This document shows positions 1 through 4,846 of a DNA stretch of 5,926 bases, one piece after another. This DNA is from an uncultured Collinsella sp. (GTDB taxonomy: Bacteria; Actinomycetota; Coriobacteriia; Coriobacteriales; Coriobacteriaceae), in the NCBI GenBank assembly GCA_900554595.1, contig USHZ01000122.1, forward strand, positions 1 to 5,926. The letters are read 5' to 3'. The translations under genes were made by a program, and so were the position numbers. Position 1 is the first letter of the stretch, and each line of letters opens with the position of its first letter. Below the pieces are notes generated by a model, which searched no databases, was not told where the DNA came from, and was given only the letters and a program-made list of their open reading frames with translations.

Positions 1-1
1 C

Positions 2-103
2 CAGAAGGTCAATGCCGCCTCGTTTCAAGGCACCTTGCTCGCTCTGGCGGGCTTTCGCTGTCGTTGCCAAAACATCGACGTCCCCAACGACTACTTTGTA
101 TAA
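2..103 (+). CDS. C-terminal fragment of an unidentified protein
   Basis: The frame beginning at base 2 stays open for 33 codons and ends in TAA at 101-103. The tail ends in QNIDVPNDYFV. Its codons prefer G or C in the third position, as in the other GC-rich genes here, and the stop is followed within about 25 bases by a strong hairpin. Both facts favour this frame over the overlapping plus-strand frame that starts at base 12 and runs straight through the hairpin. The gene begins upstream of the window, so domain content cannot be judged. I do not recognise the family; a short Cys-Arg-Cys sequence near the end is the only notable feature. It could still be non-coding, since only about 100 bases are visible. 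Confidence 0.45.
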   Translation, partial: QKVNAASFQGTLLALAGFRCRCQNIDVPNDYFV

Positions 104-121
104 ACCTGACCCTCTTGCCTT

Positions 122-160
122 AAAAAGGCCCCGTTCTGGAGTGTTTCGGAACGGGGCCTT
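122..160 (-). terminator. Rho-independent terminator, probably bidirectional
   Basis: A perfect 12-bp stem (125-136 with 149-160, arm AAGGCCCCGTTC) encloses a 12-base loop. Read on the minus strand, the stem runs into a T-tract (reverse complement of the A-run at 122-126), the canonical form, and it lies about 30 bases past the stop of the minus-strand surface-protein gene. On the plus strand the stem is the same but followed by a G/T-rich stretch rather than a clean T-run, so it probably serves the upstream plus-strand gene less efficiently. Two convergent genes sharing one terminator fits this arrangement. Confidence 0.85.
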
Positions 161-189
161 GGTGGTTGGGGTCTATTGGGTTTTGTTCG

Positions 190-1194
190 CTAGTCTACCT
201 TTTGTCCGCATGTTGGGCAGAACTGGGCTTCGGGTACGAGCGGGGTTCCGCAGTGACGGCAGAAGCGGGCGGGCTCGGTTGGGGCCGCTTGCATGGCCGG
301 TGCTGTGGGCGCTACGGCATTCTGCTGGGCACGCTTCTGGCGACGGCGTTGCTTGCGCTGGGGCTTGGGCGTTGCGGCTGCCATGCCGTTTGCTGTCCTC
401 GTGCGCTTCTTGCGGATGCAAAGGATAACGATCGCGCCACCGATGATTAGAACGATCGCCACGCCGCCGCCAATAACAAACGGCAGGTGAGTCTGGACAA
501 AGTACAGCACATCTTCGGGCAGCGAGTGGGGGATGTTCGATTTATAAATGTTTACGTGTAGTGTGGTGGGGTCATTCTCGTCGAAATAGGTTGCCAAAAT
601 CTTGCGATCGCCGTTCTTGAACGAAAGTTGGTCGCACCAATGAGAGTCAAACTCGCTCTTTGCCCCGGTCTGAGCATCGACTAGGCATGCTGAGGACTTG
701 TCGTCGTCTGAGTATTTTCCAAGTAAGATGCTGCCATCATGCGAAATATCGCCGAGATATCCATCGCCGAAGGGAAAAGCAATCGAGCTGATGGTCTCGT
801 CGCCATTTAAATCATAAATACTAAGATTCGCATCCTCTTCATTTAAATAGTAATAGCCGTCATCCTCTTCAAAAAGATCGTTCGAGCCTTTCTTTGTATA
901 GACGGGATAGAACTCCGACGATGTTGATGAATAGAGTTCATCAGGGGCGTGGTCGTCATCGTTGAAAAGAACACTCATATTTCCATCGCGGTCAGCTTTT
1001 ATTAATGCGGTGTCGCTCTGCAGATAGATATCATCCGAATTCAAGCTGGACCAAACATAGTCAATCTCTGAAGATCTGCCGTCTTTTTTAACATTGACGG
1101 TCTTTAATTCCGTTGACCCCGTGTCGCAATTGAAAACCCTAAGCGCGACAACGCCGTCTTTGGTATTGTCCTGTAGGGCATACAGGCGGCTCAT
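190..1194 (-). CDS. C-terminal part of the split surface protein (rest of ectodomain, TM helix, zinc ribbon)
   Basis: The frame is open from just after the A-run; its first in-frame ATG is the complement of 1192-1194. No Shine-Dalgarno-like sequence precedes that ATG and no signal peptide follows, so independent translation is unlikely. It is best read as the remainder of the upstream gene. Numbered from that ATG: acidic ectodomain 1-235 with a clear SHDGSILLGKYSDDD turn, hydrophobic helix 238-260 rich in Gly/Ile/Val, a stop-transfer RKKR, a basic segment to about 290 (KPQRKQRRRQKR), an Ala/Pro/Thr linker, and a zinc ribbon CRHCG...CPTCG (Cys 312, 315, 326, 329). Such small zinc ribbons are frequent at an end of bacterial membrane proteins, with unproven roles. 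Confidence 0.6.
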   Translation of the reverse strand: MSRLYALQDNTKDGVVALRVFNCDTGSTELKTVNVKKDGRSSEIDYVWSSLNSDDIYLQSDTALIKADRDGNMSVLFNDDDHAPDELYSSTSSEFYPVYTKKGSNDLFEEDDGYYYLNEEDANLSIYDLNGDETISSIAFPFGDGYLGDISHDGSILLGKYSDDDKSSACLVDAQTGAKSEFDSHWCDQLSFKNGDRKILATYFDENDPTTLHVNIYKSNIPHSLPEDVLYFVQTHLPFVIGGGVAIVLIIGGAIVILCIRKKRTRTANGMAAATPKPQRKQRRRQKRAQQNAVAPTAPAMQAAPTEPARFCRHCGTPLVPEAQFCPTCGQKVD

Positions 1195-1247
1195 GTCTTT
1201 TGAGTAGCAGTACGAAGAGTCGTCTTTATTTGATTGATATGTCTGGA

Positions 1248-1778
1248 TCAGTTCGTCGGATTTAAGATTATAGATTTCGATTTTTTAAGCTCAGATTCAT
1301 AGTCATAGTGTTCCACGGCCGCTCTTTTTCCGTCGTAAGAGACGGTTGCACCGGTGTAGGCATATTTGGCCGAAGTGATGGGATGGACTGTTTGACTTTG
1401 GTTATCTGGAGAGAATATGACCAAATTGTTGCCGTCTATCCAATAGAGCTGATCGCTGATGGTGCAGTTTGTGGAATCAAGGCTTTTATCTGGGATGGCA
1501 ACGGGGCTTGTGCTGCCGTCTTTAAAATTGATGAGAGATGCGCTTATTAAGTTGTAATCATCATCGAAATCGTACAGATAGCCGAACTTTGTATTGCCGC
1601 TCGTGCTGACATACGAGTTATCGCTGCTGACCTTAAAGCTATACGACTTCTCGAGCTCAGGCGTCGGTACGCTGCCGCCGGCTAGTGCTGTGGGAGGGGC
1701 CGCGAGCGGAGACAGGGCTGCGATTAGGCCGATGGCGACTGCTGCGATCCTTCCGCTCTTTTGGATGCTCTTAAACAT
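1248..1778 (-). CDS. N-terminal part of the split surface protein (secreted 176-residue product as sequenced)
   Basis: This is what would be translated if the frameshift is real. The start ATG (complement of 1776-1778) has a good ribosome binding site just upstream. Residues 1-33 are a classic Sec signal peptide: basic N-end (K3, K7, R10), hydrophobic core about 11-27, and an AxA-type site with predicted cleavage after A33 (TALA before GGS). Residues 34-166 contain beta-strand-like segments with S-x-DG turns, such as TVSYDGKRAAV, resembling propeller blades. Residues 167-176 (SKSIILNPTN) are out-of-frame sequence after the A-run. Without the membrane helix this product would be released rather than anchored. 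No enzymatic motif is seen. Confidence 0.65.
   Translation of the reverse strand: MFKSIQKSGRIAAVAIGLIAALSPLAAPPTALAGGSVPTPELEKSYSFKVSSDNSYVSTSGNTKFGYLYDFDDDYNLISASLINFKDGSTSPVAIPDKSLDSTNCTISDQLYWIDGNNLVIFSPDNQSQTVHPITSAKYAYTGATVSYDGKRAAVEHYDYESELKKSKSIILNPTN
1281..1286 (-). other. A6 homopolymer at the frameshift point
   Basis: The plus strand shows six T, read as CTT AAA AAA TCG in the first frame. Seven A, or a -1 ribosomal slip over AAA AAA, would give AAA AAA ATC GAA ATC, joining the two halves exactly. This is the only point between the last sensible residue of the first frame and the opening of the second where one base repairs the gene. Confidence 0.8.
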
Positions 1779-1783
1779 GGCAA

Positions 1784-1793
1784 TCCTTTCCTC
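1784..1793 (-). promoter_or_regulatory. Ribosome binding site of the surface-protein gene
   Basis: Minus-strand sequence GAGGAAAGGA lies about 5 bases before the ATG at 1778. It supports that ATG as the true start, in agreement with the signal peptide that follows. Confidence 0.75.
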
Positions 1794-1828
1794 TGGATAC
1801 GAATGTCGATACTGCCATGGTTGCCTAA

Positions 1829-1854
1829 GATTCGCGAATCATGTTGCGCAACAT
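1829..1854. promoter_or_regulatory. Two abutting perfect palindromes, possible operator
   Basis: GATTCGCGAATC (1829-1840) is a perfect 12-bp palindrome, followed with no gap by ATGTTGCGCAACAT (1841-1854), a perfect 14-bp palindrome. A further copy of the second half-site, GCAACAT, occurs at 1864-1870. They lie between the divergent surface-protein and cutC genes, about 50-75 bases upstream of the surface-protein start, where an operator for a dimeric regulator would be expected. No convincing -35/-10 pair could be placed around them, and the binding protein is unknown. Confidence 0.45.
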
Positions 1855-1922
1855 TCACCATCGGCAACATTTTTCGGCCAGCCGTAGTGATTCGTTTTCC
1901 TCCGTCCCCGAGGGATTATTTG

Positions 1923-1989
1923 AGTTGCGGTGAAATAGGGACTGAATACGGGCTCCAGAGGCCAAAACAGTCCCTATTCCACCGCAACT
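1923..1989. repeat. 22-bp inverted repeat with 23-base spacer
   Basis: The left arm 1923-1944 begins AGTTGCGGTG and ends AATAGGGACTG. The right arm 1968-1989 is its reverse complement at 21 of 22 positions. The single difference (A1933 against C1979) becomes a G-U pair in a minus-strand transcript, so the fold is complete only in that orientation. The spacer holds a weak inner GGC/GCC pairing. There is no T-run after the stem. Its size and form resemble REP or MITE-like intergenic elements, but with one copy in view that cannot be shown. It also sits in the likely cutC leader, so it could act as an RNA structure there. Confidence 0.7.
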
Positions 1990-2036
1990 TCATGGGGATG
2001 TGTGACAATGCCCGTCGGAAAACATCTGCTGTCTTT

Positions 2037-2041
2037 GGGGG
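2037..2041 (+). promoter_or_regulatory. Probable ribosome binding site of cutC
   Basis: GGGGG lies 7 bases before the ATG at 2049. It is not a textbook Shine-Dalgarno sequence, but the spacing fits and the CutC family's N-terminal sequence begins at this ATG. The in-frame ATGs at 1992 and 1998 lie at the foot of the inverted repeat and would add residues foreign to the family. Confidence 0.5.
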
Positions 2042-2048
2042 CCTATCT

Positions 2049-2726
2049 ATGCTGTACGAGTTTTGTGCCGAGAACTTTGAGCGGGTGCCGGCGGCCATCG
2101 AGGCCGGTGCGGGGCGCATTGAGCTGTGTGACAACCTCGCCGTCGGTGGCACCACGCCTTCCGCCGGCGTTATCAGCGCTACAGTCAGCTACGCTCACGA
2201 GCATGACGCGCGAGTGATGTGCATGATTCGTCCGCGCGGTGGCGACTTTCATTACAACCAGGACGAGCTGCGCATGATGGAGATGGACCTGGGCCTTGCT
2301 GTGAGCGCCGGCGTTGACGGCCTGGTCTTTGGCTGCTGCAAGCCCTGTGCCGGCGGCTGGGCGCTCGACGAGCTCACCCTCGGCGCCCTCGTTATGGCTA
2401 CGGGCTGCGCGACCGAGGAGTGCAAGCGCGAGTCCCCTGACATCACCTTCCATATGGCGTTTGACCAGCTCTCGCCCGAAGCTCAGCTCGACGCGATTGA
2501 TACACTTGCCGACTGCGGCGTTACGCGCGTCCTCACGCATGGCGGCGCGGCCGGTACGTCGATCGAGGATAATTTCGATCACCTGGCTCGTTTAATCGAG
2601 TATGCAGGCGATCGTTTGACCATCCTTCCCGGCGGCGGCATCACTACGGCAAATCGCGACGCGGTCGCGGCGGCACTAGGCGTCTCCGAGCTCCATGGCA
2701 CCAAGATCGTGCCGCTGGAGGTATAA
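2049..2726 (+). CDS. cutC: CutC family protein (copper homeostasis family TIM barrel)
   Basis: 225 residues, slightly shorter than the roughly 248 of E. coli CutC. Family hallmarks appear in order: GAGRIELCDNLAVGGTTPS (20-38), IRPRGGDFHY (60-69), FHMAFD (134-139, where E. coli has FHRAFD), RVLTHGG (160-166), LPGGGI (193-198) and a C-terminal ELHGTKIV (214-221). Together these describe the phosphate-binding-like loops of a cytoplasmic TIM barrel. The family was named for E. coli copper tolerance and human CUTC binds Cu(I), but the reaction in most bacteria is unsettled. Cys 27 matches the conserved family cysteine. An unusual cluster, C96, C97, C100, C120 and C125, lies mid-barrel. The start at 2049 is chosen because family homology begins there; an upstream extension of the frame would run through the inverted repeat. 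It is followed after 3 bases by the DUF4931 gene, so the two are probably one operon. Confidence 0.9.
   Translation: MLYEFCAENFERVPAAIEAGAGRIELCDNLAVGGTTPSAGVISATVSYAHEHDARVMCMIRPRGGDFHYNQDELRMMEMDLGLAVSAGVDGLVFGCCKPCAGGWALDELTLGALVMATGCATEECKRESPDITFHMAFDQLSPEAQLDAIDTLADCGVTRVLTHGGAAGTSIEDNFDHLARLIEYAGDRLTILPGGGITTANRDAVAAALGVSELHGTKIVPLEV
2717..2721 (+). promoter_or_regulatory. Ribosome binding site inside the end of cutC
   Basis: GGAGG within the last codons of cutC, 8 bases before the GTG at 2730. It decides that GTG as the start of the next gene and implies translational coupling between the two. Confidence 0.8.
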
Positions 2727-2729
2727 CCC

Positions 2730-3527
2730 GTGGCGCTGGTATTTGACGTTCAGCAGGCGAGCGGCAAGCCCGACGATAATCGTCGCCCTGGCACCGCGTG
2801 CCCCTTTTGCGACACGGAGGGGCTTGCCAACATCATCGAGCGCGATGGTGACTGCATCTGGCTCGAGAATAAGTTCAAGACCTTGCGGGCCACCCGTCAG
2901 ACCGTATTGATCGAGTCGGCCAATCACGACGCCGACCTGGTGACCTATGAACCGGATGGGCTGCATCATGTGATGCGGTTTGCCCTGGGCTGTTGGCAGC
3001 AGATGATCGATTCCCAACAGTACCGCAGTGTGCTCATGTACAAGAACAAAGGCCCGCTTTCGGGCGGCAGCCTCGTCCATCCACACATGCAGATTGTGGG
3101 CTTGGAACAGGAGGACGGCTATGCGGCGCTGACCTCCGCCAACTTTGAAGGCATCGATGTTTGGCGGCGGGGGAGAATCTCGGTCAACATCTCAACCGAA
3201 CCGATCATGGGATTCTTTGAGGTCAACGTCTCGGCTCCACAGGGAATCGCCGCCAGCGACGACGCTCGCGACCAAGCCGAAGCGGACCTGTTTGCCGATG
3301 CGATTCAGGTGGCCCTGCGCTATATCCTGCACGAGCACCACGGCGGTTGCGCGGAGTCGTACAACTTGTTCTTCTACCACATGGACGGCCGGACCATTGC
3401 CAAGGCGCTGCCACGTTGGGTGGTTTCGCCCTACTTTGTGGGCTATCGTCTAGCTCAGGTCAATGCCGAGACAACGCTCGATATCGATGCTGAGCGCCTA
3501 CGCGCGCATCTGGAAACGCTCGCGTAG
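2730..3527 (+). CDS. DUF4931 protein, galactose-1-phosphate uridylyltransferase-like (HIT superfamily)
   Basis: 265 residues starting at GTG. The N-terminal zinc knuckle CPFC (C24, C27), H66 in SANHD, and the signature HPHMQ (H117, H119, Q121) in GGSLVHPHMQIVGL match in order the GalT set: two zinc cysteines, the zinc His 115, His 164 and the nucleophile His 166 with Gln 168 in E. coli GalT. All are present, so a nucleotidyl-transfer or hydrolysis reaction through a histidine-nucleotide intermediate is plausible. The protein is shorter than true GalT (about 350 residues), and no galactokinase or epimerase gene is nearby, so a role in the Leloir pathway is not supported and the substrate is unknown. 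It is expected to be cytoplasmic. It sits 3 bases after cutC with its ribosome site inside that gene. Convergent with the transporter gene 30 bases further on. Confidence 0.85.
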   Translation: MALVFDVQQASGKPDDNRRPGTACPFCDTEGLANIIERDGDCIWLENKFKTLRATRQTVLIESANHDADLVTYEPDGLHHVMRFALGCWQQMIDSQQYRSVLMYKNKGPLSGGSLVHPHMQIVGLEQEDGYAALTSANFEGIDVWRRGRISVNISTEPIMGFFEVNVSAPQGIAASDDARDQAEADLFADAIQVALRYILHEHHGGCAESYNLFFYHMDGRTIAKALPRWVVSPYFVGYRLAQVNAETTLDIDAERLRAHLETLA

Positions 3528-3557
3528 CAAGGCGAGCGCCTGCGAAAAGTGTGCTGC

Positions 3558-4556
3558 CTAGCGTGCCATCGCGTCGCGCCCGGCCTTGACCCGCTTGCGC
3601 TGTTTGGCGCGCTCCTCGCCGGTTAGGCGCTCAAAGAGATGCCCGATAATCGAGGCAAGCACCTGCTGAAACAGCGTGCCGCACATGACAGGGAACACGA
3701 CCTCGCCGGGAAAATACTGTGTGGCGATGACGGCGCCCGAAGAGATATTGCGCATGCCGCAGGTAAAGCACATGGTGCTCGTCTCGCTATACGGCAGATG
3801 CAACGCACGGGCGACCAGAAAACCGACGACAAAGCCGCTGATGGCGAAGACCAAAATAAAGAGGGCGACTTCCAAGCGCTCAACATTCATGTGCAGCACG
3901 TACTCGCTCATGGCGGTGGAGTTGGACGCGATGACACCCATCATCATGAACTTGCAGGCGGGCGAAAGCGTGGGGGAGAGTTTCTCGTGTCCCCATCCGC
4001 GCGTGAGCTCGTTGATTACGATGCCGAGCACGGCGGGGATGGCGATCATAAAGGCCATGTTCTGCATCATGCTCGGCACGTCAATCGAGACGGTGGCGCC
4101 CAGCAGGAGCTTGAGCGTGAGCGGAATCGTCACAGGTGAGATGACCGAGGACGTCAGGATGATGGTGAGCGCGAGCGGGCCGTTGCCGCCGAACATGCTA
4201 ATCCACATAAAGGCAGTGACTGCCACGGGTACGCTGTACTCGAGCACGATGCCGCAGACAAGGTTGGGGTTGGAGCCAAAGAACAGTGAGCCCATGGCAT
4301 ACGCCGCGATGGGGATGAGCACAGCCGAGACAAATAACGCCAAAATCAAATGTAGGGGACGGCGGAACACCTCGGCAACCTGGTGAAAGGTGTTGCTGAG
4401 CGCACCTTGGAACGTCATAAAGGCAAACAGGGCGGGAACGATGGGCTTGAGCACGCCAATCTGCTGGGGAAAGAGCACGCCGAGCGTCACGCAAATCGGA
4501 ACGATGACCTGCATGTGCCCCGCGAGAAACTTGCCCAGTCCAACCCATTGCTTCAT
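3558..4556 (-). CDS. BASS-family transporter (bile acid:sodium symporter superfamily, divergent)
   Basis: 332 residues, strongly hydrophobic, with about ten predicted membrane helices beginning near 14, 36, 68, 97, 127, 164, 203, 229, 262 and 286, and a basic cytoplasmic tail (311-332, KQRKRVKAGR). The CFTCGMRNISSG segment (263-274) occupies the place of the TM9 motif ExGxQN of characterised sodium-coupled members, and EYSVPVAVTAFMW (106-118) the place of the TM4 motif with PGG and SN. The fold class therefore looks right, but the sodium-binding Glu, Gln and Ser-Asn are replaced (Thr265, Arg269). The substrate may be a bile acid, another organic anion or something else; the name should not be read as function. 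The start ATG is preceded by AAAGGGAG at 12 bases, rather long spacing. Transcribed divergently from recJ. Confidence 0.82.
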   Translation of the reverse strand: MKQWVGLGKFLAGHMQVIVPICVTLGVLFPQQIGVLKPIVPALFAFMTFQGALSNTFHQVAEVFRRPLHLILALFVSAVLIPIAAYAMGSLFFGSNPNLVCGIVLEYSVPVAVTAFMWISMFGGNGPLALTIILTSSVISPVTIPLTLKLLLGATVSIDVPSMMQNMAFMIAIPAVLGIVINELTRGWGHEKLSPTLSPACKFMMMGVIASNSTAMSEYVLHMNVERLEVALFILVFAISGFVVGFLVARALHLPYSETSTMCFTCGMRNISSGAVIATQYFPGEVVFPVMCGTLFQQVLASIIGHLFERLTGEERAKQRKRVKAGRDAMAR

Positions 4557-4718
4557 ATGCTCTTGTGACTCCCTTTGCTCGTGAATCCGTTTTGAATGGA
4601 TATGCTAGACGCTCGCATGCGTCCGTGCGTCAGAAACGCTCGATTATTTCGAGGGTATTACCGGCATCGTTTACCGAAACCGCGGCGTGCTGCGGCGATT
4701 GGAGTCCGCGCTGCACGG

Positions 4719-4724
4719 TATAAT
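4719..4724 (+). promoter_or_regulatory. Perfect -10 box, probable recJ promoter
   Basis: TATAAT on the plus strand, in an otherwise GC-rich stretch. The nearest -35-like hexamer, TTGGAG at 4699-4704, leaves only a 14-base spacer, which is short, so the -35 is unassigned. Transcription would begin near 4731, about 50 bases before the short ORF and 100 before recJ. Confidence 0.55.
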
Positions 4725-4742
4725 AAATCCGTTCAACAGATC

Positions 4743-4760
4743 TGCCTGCCGAAGCGGGCA
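4743..4760 (+). other. Leader hairpin with CGAA loop upstream of the short ORF
   Basis: TGCCTGC (4743-4749) pairs with GCGGGCA (4754-4760), seven pairs including one G-U, around a four-base CGAA loop. It lies near the predicted 5' end of the recJ transcript and ends 5 bases before the AAAGGA ribosome site. It has no T-run and so is not a terminator; a 5' stabilising or regulatory stem is possible. Confidence 0.4.
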
Positions 4761-4780
4761 TACACAAAGGACTCATCGCT

Positions 4781-4846
4781 ATGAACCGTGAGAGGTATCG
4801 CGGCGACCTGCCCCTATCGGGGGTGGGTGCCTATGTCATCGCTTAA
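4781..4846 (+). CDS. Short leader ORF (21 codons) overlapping the recJ start
   Basis: ATG at 4781 opens a 21-codon frame (beginning MNRERYRG, ending GAYVIA) that stops at TAA 4844-4846, 14 bases inside recJ in a different frame. It has the best Shine-Dalgarno in this region: AAAGGA at 4766-4771, 9 bases before the ATG. recJ itself has only a G-run (GGGGG at 4819-4823, GGG at 4825-4827), part of which can pair with CCCC at 4811-4814 around a TATC loop. I infer that ribosomes entering at the short ORF would melt that stem and re-initiate at recJ, a translational-coupling arrangement. The peptide shows no family resemblance, and it may merely be a chance frame. Confidence is low to moderate without conservation data. 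Confidence 0.4.
   Translation: MNRERYRGDLPLSGVGAYVIA

Larger units (their letters stand above)
190..1778 (-). pseudogene. Frameshifted surface protein: signal peptide, propeller-like ectodomain, TM helix, zinc ribbon
   Basis: Two adjacent minus-strand frames are halves of one gene. The first (start 1778) reads ...ESELKK and then leaves frame at an A6 run (T6 on the plus strand, 1281-1286), stopping at 1248. The second frame is open immediately after that run and continues to 190. One added A gives ELKKIEIYNLKSDELIQTY, a natural beta-strand and turn, and a 529-residue protein. Predicted order: signal peptide 1-33, acidic Asp/Ser/Tyr-rich ectodomain about 34-430 with recurring S-x-DG turns as in beta-propellers, membrane helix about 433-455, very basic linker 456-485, and a zinc ribbon with Cys 507, 510, 521 and 524. 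Topology would be ectodomain outside, ribbon inside. Partner and ligand are unknown. The break could be a true mutation, a phase-variable or slippage site, or a sequencing error in a homopolymer. Confidence 0.8.
4557..4832. other. Divergent intergenic region between the transporter and recJ
   Basis: This 276-base stretch holds the start signals of both genes. On the minus side I see only a Shine-Dalgarno-like AAAGGGAG (complement of 4569-4576) and no convincing promoter hexamers. Short inverted repeats occur at 4608-4623 (GACGC/GCGTC) and 4639-4653 (CTCGA, loop TTATT, TCGAG), of unknown meaning. The plus side contains the -10 box, leader hairpin and short ORF listed separately. Confidence 0.6.

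Noticed and set aside
12..490. Plus-strand open frames over the terminator and the zinc-ribbon end
   Set aside because: They run through the terminator hairpin and antisense to the Cys-rich ribbon coding region, with no start signals.
1891..1919. TTCGTT and GATTAT with 17-base spacing as the cutC promoter
   Set aside because: The -35 matches consensus at only two positions. This is not better than chance.
1761..2048. Upstream extension of cutC to ATG codons at 1761, 1992 or 1998
   Set aside because: The extension would cross the opposite gene's start region, the palindromes and the inverted repeat. CutC homology begins at 2049, and the extra residues resemble nothing in the family.
2043..2582. 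Long minus-strand open frame opposite cutC
   Set aside because: GC-rich codons on one strand create open frames on the other. There is no ribosome site, and the cutC frame carries unmistakable family motifs.
3517..3538. CGCTCG/CGAGCG hairpin at the end of the DUF4931 gene as terminator
   Set aside because: Only six pairs with a ten-base loop and no T-run on either strand, so it does not qualify. No clear terminator was found between these convergent genes.
3639..4386. Two plus-strand open frames opposite the transporter
   Set aside because: Their translations are charged or low-complexity shadows. The minus-strand frame encodes a coherent ten-helix membrane protein.
4699..4724. TTGGAG/TATAAT as a complete promoter
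   Set aside because: The spacer is 14 bases, too short for a normal sigma-70-type promoter, so only the -10 box is reported.
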